Assembly (NCBI GenBank): GCA_036939355.1
Contig: JALLAP010000480.1
Location: 1 to 17,182, forward strand
Direction of reading: 5' to 3'
Origin: Thalassiosira profunda
Taxonomy: Eukaryota; Bacillariophyta; Thalassiosirophyceae; Thalassiosirales; Thalassiosiraceae
Length of the DNA stretch: 17,182 nt
This document shows positions 10,901 through 17,182 of the stretch, piece by piece; position 1 is the first letter of the stretch; every line of letters begins with the position of its first letter. A program made the translations under genes and the position numbers. The notes beneath the pieces were generated by a model, which worked only from the letters and a program-made list of their open reading frames with translations, was not told the DNA's origin and did not search any database.

Positions 10901-12914
10901 TCGTGTGAATACACACAACGTACTGCGCCACCTCTTCCCGGGGTCGTCAGCGAGCCCGGATGTCATCGAGGCAATTTCCCGGAACGAATCGCACCCCACC
11001 AACATCATGCAGATGGGCATGAACAACAATTCCGGGGACAGCAACAGGCAAAACTTGACCCACCTCGTTGAGGCGATCGGGTGCCTCCTTGGTGTAGCAT
11101 GGGTCATCGAGGAGCCCACCTCCTATGAAACTGGCGAAAGGAACCATGGCCGTGCTGTCAGGGCACTGACACCACTGGCCATCAAATGTTTGACGGAAGT
11201 TTTCGAGGAGTCGAAGCCGGAGGGCTCAGCTGGCATGACTGCCCGCGACGTTCACGGTTACTTGCAAAAGTGCGGACACCGCGTCGAACCTCAAAGGATT
11301 CAGCAGATCTTCGAGCGGCACGCGGTCGAGGAGGAAACGGACGGGTCCAAGAGGCACGTGTTGAATTTGAAGGGATTTCTCGCCTATTACACGGAGTCTG
11401 TTCATGCCCACGAGTATCAGGTACGTGCGCTTGGATGTGATATTCATCACACCGCCCTCTGTCAATTTGCCCACGTTGTTTGGCCATGTCGCACCGCTTG
11501 TTCCCAGGTACAACTCGAGCTCGAGACGGCGTTTGGCTTCCGGCCCAATCTCACCCGCCGCCCCGACAACTCGCGGTTTTACACCACCAACGACGAGAGT
11601 GGCAAAAGTCACAACCGCTCTTACAAAATCACCGAAGGCATTGCGCTCGACGTTGGAATGCACAGCAACAGCCTCTCTCGGGTCAACTGGTTGGCCGACT
11701 TGGGGTTGCACAACTTGCACTTTGTGCACGCTGCGTGGAATGCCGACAAGGTTGTGGGCGAATATTTGTTGGCGGCCAGCGCCATAACGAGGGACACCTC
11801 CGCGCTGTTGATGGAGTGCATCGGGTTTCTGCACCAAAACATTCACCTTTGGCAGCCGGGGTCGAACAATGGCGATGGAATCTCGCTTGTTCTCATGGTG
11901 AGGGTCTTTGTGACGTCGGGGATTTGATGCGGCCTGCGCCAGTTTTTCTCAACGCTCCAACTGCCCTTTCTTCTCTTCAGGTCATGCAAGTACTCGCTGC
12001 GATCCCCGACGAAGGGCAGACCGAGCGCATATCCACGCTGATGATGAACGAGGACACGGACCTTCACCGCACCGGGCTGGTGGTCCACACCGACCGGGTT
12101 TTTCAGGACCGTCGCAACTACGATTCCCCGAATCGCGCCAAGCNCCGGGCTGGTGGTCCACACCGACCGGGTTTTTCAGGACCGTCGCAACTACGATTCT
12201 GGGAATCGCGCGAAGCGATACTATGAACTCATCGAGAGTATGCGAAAGCAGATCCACGTTGTGGACGTTTGGGTGTCCACCAACCGCTCGCATCTCCCTT
12301 CGTGGATGGACCCCGAAGACAGCTCCAGTGGGTCCCAATCGAGGAGCGACCGCCATTCCGGCCGGCGCGGGCATCATCAACAGATGGGTCACACGCAGGA
12401 TCATACGGACGACATGGAAGACTCCGACCTCGACAATGAAGACGACGACTTCTCCCGATCCTCGGACCGCATCGACTACATGGTCGTGCACGGGGCCGGG
12501 GCCGCGGAAATCAATGGCGTTTACAAACGGGTGGGGCGCTGCGACGGCGTGCCGAAGTATACGAAGCCCGAACGCTACCAGGGACGGGACGAGGAGTTTT
12601 GCTTGTATCGGTGCAAGCTGACGGATGGAACGCAGCGGTGGTACCTTTCCATCGTGCGCATGGGCAATCAGCCGGGATCGACGAAGGACATAGACTTTTA
12701 CGCTGCGGCCCCCGAGCGCCGGGAGGTCTTCGATCTTCCCCCGAAGGACCACTGGATCGCCATTCCCAACCGGGGTACAATGCCGGCTCCGGTGGTGTAC
12801 CCTCACGACGCGCCGTATGGCGAGGTAGGAGACGAGTACGACGATGGGGATCACCGCGGCCGGCCCAGGGGCGTCAACTTTGTCGATGATAATGACTCGC
12901 GGGGGTATCTGTGA
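1934..12914 (+). CDS. Giant ubiquitin-specific protease (USP9X/USP24/USP34 type), six exons
   Basis: Exons are 1934-2243, 2649-4969, 5052-8876, 8973-11420, 11508-11897 and 11981-12914. Start ATG 1934 lies in ACCATGG. After discounting a 73-nt assembly duplication (12072-12144) the product is about 3,384 residues. Domains in order: a Pro/Gln/Gly-rich disordered tail (about 4-75); helical-repeat scaffold; GAG/WWFLSI module A (about 412-525); a ubiquitin-like domain (about 1205-1306); and the USP catalytic domain. That domain has Cys box GCTCYMNS with C1901, a Tudor-like insert (about 1945-1985), zinc pairs CREC and CDQC, GGHYYS with H2342, and YRFDDEDV with D2395. The ECFGG motif typical of this subfamily follows, then more scaffold, a degenerate EF-hand-like region (about 2890-2968) and module B (about 3239-3335). 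The catalytic set is complete, so it should cleave ubiquitin from proteins. Specific substrates cannot be read from the sequence. The exact USP9X, USP24 or USP34 orthology is not settled. Confidence 0.93.
2244..2648 (+). other. Intron 1 of the ubiquitin protease gene (405 bp)
   Basis: The donor is GTGAGT after ATG at 2243 and the acceptor is GCACAG ending at 2648. It is a phase 1 intron joining G to TC, giving Val. It is the longest intron in the window and less GC-rich than the flanking exons. Reading through without splicing meets a stop at 2396-2398. No second gene or repeat was seen inside. Confidence 0.8.
4970..5051 (+). other. Intron 2 of the ubiquitin protease gene (82 bp)
   Basis: The donor is AAG/GTGCGT at 4970 and the acceptor is CCTCAG ending at 5051. 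It is a phase 0 intron. It contains an in-frame TGA (4979-4981), so it must be removed to join exons 2 and 3. Exon 3 then begins PSSTSIAPEFNHAQA and continues in frame. Confidence 0.85.
8877..8972 (+). other. In-frame, stop-free intron (96 nt) inside the zinc-ribbon region
   Basis: The donor GTGAGT follows CTGAAG and the acceptor ACGCACAG ends at 8972. It is phase 0, 96 nt (32 codons) with no in-frame stop. Reading through adds a hydrophobic 32-residue segment beginning VSVHCLQLLF right after the first CxxC pair. Removing it makes the stretch from KICRECG to QIRN the same length as the matching stretch I recall for human USP9X. This is the main reason for calling it an intron rather than coding sequence. 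Confidence 0.82.
11421..11507 (+). other. In-frame, stop-free intron (87 nt) after the EF-hand-like region
   Basis: The donor is CAG/GTACGT and the acceptor TTCCCAG ends at 11507. It is phase 0, 87 nt (29 codons), with no in-frame stop. The skipped peptide begins VRALGCDIHHTA and is unlike its charged flanks. Splicing joins HAHEYQ to VQLELETAFGF. The splice signals are good, but the protein evidence for removal is weaker than for the 8877-8972 intron. Confidence 0.72.
11898..11980 (+). other. Intron 5 of the ubiquitin protease gene (83 bp)
   Basis: The donor is CATG/GTGAGG at 11898 and the acceptor is the pyrimidine-rich TTCTCTTCAG ending at 11980. It is phase 0. Read-through ends at a TGA at 11925-11927, so splicing is needed to reach the last exon, which starts VMQVLAAIPDEGQ. 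Confidence 0.85.
12072..12216 (+). repeat. Near-identical 72-bp tandem copies flanking a single N: likely assembly join
   Basis: Copy 1 (12072-12143) and copy 2 (12145-12216) differ only at a few bases near their ends. The single N at 12144 sits exactly between them. The 73-nt offset shifts the reading frame of the last exon of the ubiquitin protease. Copy 1 leads into a frame that ends soon after, while copy 2 continues for a further 230 or so residues, including a recognisable domain. This looks like two overlapping contigs placed end to end with a placeholder base, not a biological duplication. Confidence 0.88.
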
Positions 12915-13211
12915 GGAGGTTGCCCCCGTCTCTTTTTTATGTTGGATAAAGATAAAACGAAGTGATGTGGCACAAGCTGAGAGGCTTTGCCCCCGGCGCC
13001 TCTGCTCTAGAGTATACAAGGCCCGCCCACCCTGCCTGGTGACGTCGCGCTCCTCCTGCCTGGGGCTTTGAAGAGACAGTGTCTGCTCGGACAAAGTCTT
13101 GTGAAATGACTTCCTTTCACGAGTGTGTTTGCAGCCTGCCCGAGCGACCAAACAAAAAAACAAAGCCGACCCGCCGCCCCTCACACCCCACCCCACCAAC
13201 GACGGCGCCCC
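12915..13211 (+). promoter_or_regulatory. Spacer: 3' UTR of the protease gene and promoter of the secreted protein gene
   Basis: These 297 bp separate two genes in the same orientation. The left part (12940-12960) is A-rich (GATAAAGATAAAA) and could serve as a polyadenylation region. TATACAAG at 13013-13020 is TATA-like. The palindromic TGACGTC (13040-13046) matches the core of bZIP/CRE sites. These assignments rest on position and motif only. The last 60 bp before the ATG are C-rich, with an A-run at 13152-13161. Confidence 0.4.
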
Positions 13212-14175
13212 ATGCAGCCCGTCCGCCTCCTCGCTACCGCGGCCGCCGCACTGGCGGCCCCCGCCGGGGCCGAACTGCGCCGCGTCGAGTCCGGGGGCGC
13301 ACACACCGAGCTCGAGCGAAGAGGGCTCGCGGGCGACGTGGACCAGCGGGCGCTGATGCACTATGTGAGTTTCCCCGCGTTGTTGTGGCCAACGCTTGGT
13401 TTGCTGTTGGTCAAGCTGGGGCGGTTCGCTGGACTTGGTCGGCGGCTGGGATCTCATAACGGATGGAGCTTGTGTGTATCTTTTTGCAACTTTTCTGCGC
13501 TAACAGCAATCCTCGCAAACATAGACTGTCATATTCGAAGAGTGCGTCGGAAAACACATCGATGCCTGCGTCGACCTCATCCAAGCCGAGGTGGCAGCGA
13601 ACCCCGAAGTCTTCGAGGGACGGACCTCGCTCAGCGTCGCGAAGCTGACCGTCCGCCCGGGACTCGAGGGCGGCGAGGCCGACTACTACAAGGTGGGACT
13701 GCGGACGAACCAGGCCGAGACGACCGTGAGCGGAGTGCTGGGCGACGGGATGGTCTTTTATGCGTGGGATTGGTGCACGGCCCGTGAGTTTCATGCATTG
13801 TGTCTATGATATGATGATGTTTGCATATGATGTGTGCATATGATGTGTACATCCTCCGAACGCTTCTCTTGACTTCGCCGTTCGCTCAAAACAATATTAT
13901 CTGGCACCACTTACATCTCTTTTGCTCGCATTCGAGCAGCCGGCACCTGCTACTCAATCGGGCCGTGGGACTGCGACATCGGCACGCCGCTCACGGTCGA
14001 GCAGTGCTGCAACCTTATCAAAGCGAGCGTTCCGGAGGCCGACGAACACGGAAATCACATCGACTGCTACGTCGATCCTCCCATCGGCAGTGTGTCCAAT
14101 CCGGTCGATCCCGGACGCGTGTGCATTCATGTTGATACGAACGACTTCGTGGTTAGGCCCCCGCGGAACGAGTGA
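13212..14175 (+). CDS. Small secreted Cys-rich protein of unknown function, three exons
   Basis: Exons are 13212-13364, 13525-13783 and 13940-14175, spliced in phases 0 and 1, giving 215 residues. The start has a typical signal peptide: MQPVR, then an Ala/Leu-rich core, and a likely cut after AGA at residue 20. The mature part has nine cysteines (about 58, 66, 135, 141, 149, 160, 161, 180, 199). Seven of these lie in the last 81 residues, including a CC pair, consistent with disulfides in an extracellular or luminal protein. The middle contains an acidic helix and a Val/Gly-rich segment suggestive of beta strands. I see no transmembrane helix after the signal and no known domain. It converges on the sulfotransferase-like gene. 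The exon 2 acceptor (ACATAG at 13524) is short of pyrimidines, so that boundary is the least certain. Confidence 0.72.
13365..13524 (+). other. Intron 1 of the secreted protein gene (160 bp)
   Basis: The donor is CTAT/GTGAGT at 13365 and the acceptor AAACATAG ends at 13524. It is phase 0. CAG at 13506 was considered as the acceptor but puts exon 2 in the wrong frame. No other structure was seen. Confidence 0.65.
13784..13939 (+). other. Intron 2 of the secreted protein gene (156 bp), with a tandem 13-mer
   Basis: The donor is GGCCC/GTGAGT at 13784 and the acceptor TTCGAGCAG ends at 13939. It is phase 1, joining C to CC for Pro. It holds a perfect tandem repeat of GCATATGATGTGT (13823-13835 and 13836-13848). 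The 12-mer ATGTGTGCATAT spanning the repeat junction (13830-13841) also occurs twice in the Nudix gene intron. Confidence 0.75.
13823..13848. repeat. Perfect tandem repeat of GCATATGATGTGT, two copies, in an intron
   Basis: The 13-mer occurs back to back at 13823-13835 and 13836-13848. It is related to the intronic repeat at 1132-1160 through the shared 12-mer ATGTGTGCATAT. Confidence 0.75.
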
Positions 14176-14376
14176 ATTTGCTGGAAGAGAGCAACGCGGG
14201 GGTTGAAGAAGAAGCGAAGGTACAATAGCGAGCCAGCGGGCTGTAACAGTAGCTGTTTGCAAGTTGGCGAGAGACGAGCTTCTTCAAGGGAGAATTGTTC
14301 CATTGCAATGAAGCGCGCTGTTGCTGAATGTTCAATGCGCGATCATTTTTCTCAACTTCACCGTAAGTGTTTGGCA
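14176..14376. other. Convergent spacer
   Basis: These 201 bp lie between the TGA of the secreted protein gene and the TAA of the sulfotransferase-like gene. The region must carry both 3' untranslated regions. No repeat, RNA gene or clear terminator signal was recognised. Confidence 0.5.
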
Positions 14377-15681
14377 TTAGTCGCCGAGCATTCCTCGTTC
14401 CATCATTGCCATCACTTTCTCCTTCAGCAGCTTCTTCTTCTTCAATTCGGCAAAGTCAATCGGATCCCCTTCAGAATCGACATAGGGACGGTCGAACAGC
14501 GTCGAGCCTTGCTTTACGAACAGCTCCAATGCATAATAGTACAGCATCAGATCGTATTTGTCCTTGGCCGCGATGACCTCCCACTCGTAGCTGCCCCGCT
14601 CGATCGCACTCTTCTCCTCTCGTTCGTGCTGGTGCGCCAAATGTTTGCTCACGCAGTCCTCCCTCCGAGGTTTGCCCCACCCGTAGTACATTTCCAGCCG
14701 CTTGATCGTTTCTTCCGTGTATTCCGAGATGCCCACTAAGAACTTGCGCGCCAGGATCCCCTTGGCCACCAGCAAATCGTCGTCCGACAAGGCCCCCGTC
14801 TTGATGTTGGTGAGAGATCGGACTACCCAGTTGTCGATGTAGTCGAAGCTCTCGACGAATGCGGCCAGCCCCGAGTCGTCTCGCCGCGACGCCAGCGTGT
14901 TGTATAACGTTTCCGCTCGAAGCACGGGATGTCGTAGCATTGCAAAGGCCCGTCCTTTGTGCTCTGGCTTGAACAGCAGCGTAGCCTCCAAGAAATAGCT
15001 GGAGGCGAAGACATCAATCGCTCCCGCATCAACGATATTGTTGGATCGCGCTTTCGCTAGTCCCTTCAAGGATTGGACATCCACATTGACGACGCCATCA
15101 ACCAATTCAAGAGACTCAGGCTCCTCGCGCTTCTCTGCACGTCGTAAATTGTAGCAGTTCGTCAAGATATTCTTCATCCACCCTCCTCTTGCTGCTGGCA
15201 GAACGAAAAAGAAGGTCGATTCCACATCGCCCTCCCGCGGCTCCCGCACATCCGCCAGCCGACTCAGCGGATGATCGTCGTGTCCGTATTCCACCGTTTG
15301 AGCGTGAGCGCCCGTCTCTTCGTCGCTAATTACCAAGTAGGGCTCTGAGGGATGGGTTGCCGGGTAAAAGCCACTGCGCATCCGAAACTGCGCCAATCGC
15401 AGATGATGGCTGTGGTCCAAGCCGAGGGCAGGTTCCTCCTCTGCTCGACGAAACGCGGTGATGTTGCTTCGTTGCAATGGCAAAGATTGATAGGCGCCGC
15501 CGTCAGACAACAGGGAACGCCGCGCGGGGGGCAGTCTCCGCGACGCGTGCCCTGCGATGCGATCCGTTAGCCCGACTGTCGCCCACGAGATCAATGCATA
15601 CACAAAGAGGAAGATTACGAACGGGGCTGATGCAATAGACGTGTGCGTTCGCCGCGTGGTGGAGGTGGGCGACGCGGACAT
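14377..15681 (-). CDS. Sulfotransferase-like type II membrane protein
   Basis: A single exon from ATG 15681 to TAA 14379-14377 encodes 434 residues. A short N-terminal tail with basic residues and one hydrophobic helix (about 19-38) give the type II topology usual for Golgi enzymes. The luminal part carries TFFFVLPAARGGWMKN (about 156-171), in the place of the 5'-phosphosulfate loop of PAPS-dependent carbohydrate sulfotransferases. AFAMLRHPVLRAETLYN (about 245-261) matches their 3'-phosphate-binding segment. KFLVGISEYTEETIKRLEMYYGW (about 313-335, key residues K, G, E, W) resembles a block I associate with diatom members. The usual loop is PK(T/S)GGTT; here it is PAARGGWMK, so the otherwise conserved Lys is missing and activity is not assured. 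The inferred role is transfer of sulfate to a glycan, or a decayed relative of such an enzyme. The gene is divergent from the glycosyltransferase gene. Confidence 0.8.
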   Translation of the reverse strand: MSASPTSTTRRTHTSIASAPFVIFLFVYALISWATVGLTDRIAGHASRRLPPARRSLLSDGGAYQSLPLQRSNITAFRRAEEEPALGLDHSHHLRLAQFRMRSGFYPATHPSEPYLVISDEETGAHAQTVEYGHDDHPLSRLADVREPREGDVESTFFFVLPAARGGWMKNILTNCYNLRRAEKREEPESLELVDGVVNVDVQSLKGLAKARSNNIVDAGAIDVFASSYFLEATLLFKPEHKGRAFAMLRHPVLRAETLYNTLASRRDDSGLAAFVESFDYIDNWVVRSLTNIKTGALSDDDLLVAKGILARKFLVGISEYTEETIKRLEMYYGWGKPRREDCVSKHLAHQHEREEKSAIERGSYEWEVIAAKDKYDLMLYYYALELFVKQGSTLFDRPYVDSEGDPIDFAELKKKKLLKEKVMAMMERGMLGD

Positions 15682-15957
15682 CACATCAGCCCAAAAGGGC
15701 AGGCGGAAATAAAGAGAGCGCCCCGGCGCTGGTCCCCGCGCCCGACCCGACCCCGCCGTCGTCCGAGAGGGCGGAAGGGCCAGTCGGCAGTAGGCAGCGG
15801 GGGGTAGGGGTAGAGCCGGCTAGCTTGGAGGAGTCGGGCGGGGCTTCTGCAACTGGTTGGTTGTTTTGAGGTATCCTCCAGTCGCGAGGGAGTCATTGAG
15901 TCGAAGATACCTTCTCCGCTATTGGAGGAGCGCCCCGCTGCATGCACCTGCAAAGCC
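15682..15957. promoter_or_regulatory. Divergent promoter shared by the sulfotransferase-like and glycosyltransferase genes
   Basis: These 276 bp separate two start codons that point away from each other, so both genes must start transcription here. The left half is very GC-rich. ATTGG at 15921-15925 is an inverted CCAAT box on the + strand, only about 35 bp before the glycosyltransferase ATG. No certain TATA box was seen. The motif call is weak; the divergent arrangement is clear. Confidence 0.5.
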
Positions 15958-17182
15958 ATGCGGCGGCTCTATCGTCGGGCGGTCATCGGTGCCGTCCTCT
16001 CCGCGGCCACCCTCGCCCGGTGGAGGCAGCTCGCGTCGGCGGGGGAATTTCGCGCACATGATGTGCACATGAACGCGGATGACATCAGCCAGCCGCGTAA
16101 GGTCTGGAACTTCCAACCCGTCCTCCAATTGCAAACCAATTCGACCTCGACGAGGCTCGTGTCGGTCTCGATAGGAGGCAAACACGACGCCGATGTGATT
16201 TGGAGCACGCAGACCAGGGCCATCGTCGATCTGTTGCCAGTTGCAATCGGGAGCATGCACCTTCGCTTGCAGCGCAACGGAAGGATAACGCGCACCAACG
16301 AGACGCAGCCAGATGCAGAGGAAATGAAGCAGGCGCTTCTCAGCTTTACGCAGGACGAGTTGAACGCCGTCGATCCGGAGTGGCAAATCTACGTCCTCGA
16401 ATATTCCGACGGGGGCATGGGCAGCTGGCCGTACTGGTTTTTGGAACACGAGGTGGCTCCTTTGGTTGGGTGGAAACGCCTCAACTACGCCACCCGCTCG
16501 ACGCAGAACGATCGCGTCATGGACCAGTGGGTGCACCGCGTGGCGAAGGAGGGGGATCGGAGTTTGGACTTTGGCAGGTACATCGGGAAGCCCCTCAATT
16601 TCACGCCCGGGGGAGGCATCCTCGAACATGGGCTGCGGTCGGTGCAGCGCCTCTCGCTGTCGGTGCGGGAGGACATTGTGGAAGCGATCGATGGGTACAT
16701 GAAACACCACCATCGAAGTGCGTACGACGAGGCGTGGGGGGCAGCAAAGGGCTGTGCGGAGGAGGCGGGCCTCCGTTTGAGCAAGTCCATTGCCCGACTC
16801 CCCCGACCGACGGACGTGCGGACCTTTTGGAATGCGAGCGTTTGCAACATGATGTGCTCCTTTAGGAATCGCGTTGCGGAGATTGTCGCATCACTTCCGG
16901 AACAACACCCTAGTATCACGGCAAACACGGACGTAGTTGGTTTCATCCACAAGCAAGGGCGGAATCAAGTACACCCCGACTATATAGCCGGCCTGATGAC
17001 GACGAAGATTGTGGTGTTGGCGCAGAGGGATCGCTGGGAGGGCCACGTCCGCTTGTACGAGGCGCTGCTGTCGGGCGCATTGGTGATGAGCGATCCCCAG
17101 GTGTATTGGCCGCACGGCACCGTCGACGGCGAGAACATCGTCGTGTACCACGGCTGGGCGGACCTGGAGCAGAAGATCCTGC
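15958..17182 (+). CDS. Glycosyltransferase (GT-B, CgeB/exostosin-like), 3' end beyond window
   Basis: One frame is open from ATG 15958 (AAAGCCATGC) to the window end, 408 codons with no stop. The start MRRLYRRAV followed by a short Ala/Val/Leu helix looks like a signal anchor or signal peptide, so the enzyme probably works in the ER or Golgi. The central part is Trp-rich (for example GSWPYWF). The clearest family signal is near the end: KIVVLAQRDRWEGHVRLYEA (about 350-369) followed by LLSGALVMSD. This is the R-x-x-EAL-x-SGAL nucleotide-sugar-binding pattern of GT-B glycosyltransferases such as the YkvP/CgeB-like and exostosin-like groups. E368 is the likely ribose-binding acid. Donor and acceptor cannot be read from the sequence. 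It is divergent from the sulfotransferase-like gene, which suggests a shared glycan pathway. The rest of the domain and the true length lie outside the window. Confidence 0.8.
   Translation, partial: MRRLYRRAVIGAVLSAATLARWRQLASAGEFRAHDVHMNADDISQPRKVWNFQPVLQLQTNSTSTRLVSVSIGGKHDADVIWSTQTRAIVDLLPVAIGSMHLRLQRNGRITRTNETQPDAEEMKQALLSFTQDELNAVDPEWQIYVLEYSDGGMGSWPYWFLEHEVAPLVGWKRLNYATRSTQNDRVMDQWVHRVAKEGDRSLDFGRYIGKPLNFTPGGGILEHGLRSVQRLSLSVREDIVEAIDGYMKHHHRSAYDEAWGAAKGCAEEAGLRLSKSIARLPRPTDVRTFWNASVCNMMCSFRNRVAEIVASLPEQHPSITANTDVVGFIHKQGRNQVHPDYIAGLMTTKIVVLAQRDRWEGHVRLYEALLSGALVMSDPQVYWPHGTVDGENIVVYHGWADLEQKIL

Noticed and set aside
5160..11927. A single uninterrupted 2,255-codon reading frame taken as the whole gene
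   Set aside because: It begins at a non-ATG codon in the middle of exon 3, runs through two introns with good splice sites, and ends inside intron 5. Both ends extend smoothly by splicing to a longer USP protein.
12072..12216. A true biological tandem duplication
   Set aside because: The N lies exactly at the junction, mismatches cluster at the copy end next to the N, and the duplication destroys an otherwise good frame.
12153..12914. A separate small gene downstream of the protease
   Set aside because: It has no proper start. Its frame is that of the last protease exon once the 73-nt overlap around the N is counted once.
11982..13457. A 491-codon open frame on the minus strand
   Set aside because: It is antisense to the last protease exon, crosses the N and the spacer, and has no recognisable content.
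14203..14739. A 178-codon plus-strand open frame
   Set aside because: Most of it is antisense to the sulfotransferase-like gene and its composition is that of a shadow frame.
15919..16713. A 264-codon open frame on the minus strand
   Set aside because: It is antisense to the glycosyltransferase, whose own frame is open for 408 codons and has family motifs.
1..17182. CRISPR arrays, bacterial operons, tRNA or rRNA genes, transposons
   Set aside because: No regularly spaced repeats, cloverleaf-like segments, rRNA-like blocks, transposase or reverse transcriptase motifs, or terminal inverted repeats were seen. Introns and domain content are eukaryotic.

Overview
The window is nuclear DNA of a unicellular eukaryote. 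Genes are split by short GT-AG introns (82 to 405 bp, many with GTGAGT donors). ATG contexts are Kozak-like, such as ACCATGG at 1934, and genes lie on both strands without operons. Coding regions are GC-rich and introns and spacers less so. The glycosyltransferase and sulfotransferase at the right end resemble families I associate with diatoms. I infer a stramenopile alga, probably a centric diatom, but the sequence alone does not prove this.

Left end (1-1933): the 3' part of an unrecognised membrane protein gene with a Cys-rich tail (+, 1-525) converges on a three-exon Nudix gene (-, 595-1611). The Nudix protein resembles bacterial GDP-mannose mannosyl hydrolase. A roughly 320 bp divergent promoter region separates it from the next gene.

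Centre (1934-12914): one very large gene in six exons encodes about 3,384 residues. It is a ubiquitin-specific protease of the USP9X/USP24/USP34 (FAF) type. Its Cys, His and Asp catalytic boxes and two CxxC zinc-binding pairs are intact. It also has a ubiquitin-like domain, a Tudor-like module inserted inside the catalytic domain, and a degenerate EF-hand-like region. An unnamed GAG/W-W-F-LSI module occurs twice, once in the N-terminal third and once at the C-terminus. Two introns (8877-8972, 11421-11507) are multiples of three without in-frame stops, so a simple reading runs through them. Around the single N at 12144 the assembly carries a 73-nt offset near-duplicate that breaks the frame. 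Removing one copy restores the reading to the stop at 12914.

Right end (12915-17182): a three-exon gene for a small secreted Cys-rich orphan protein (+, 13212-14175) converges on a single-exon Golgi-type sulfotransferase-like gene (-, 14377-15681). That gene is divergent from a glycosyltransferase gene (+, 15958 to beyond the window end). The pair shares a 276 bp promoter region. Both look like type II or secretory-pathway carbohydrate enzymes, so the pair may act together in making a sulfated glycan. With the GDP-sugar Nudix enzyme, three of the six genes have a carbohydrate theme. No RNA genes, CRISPR arrays or transposons were recognised.
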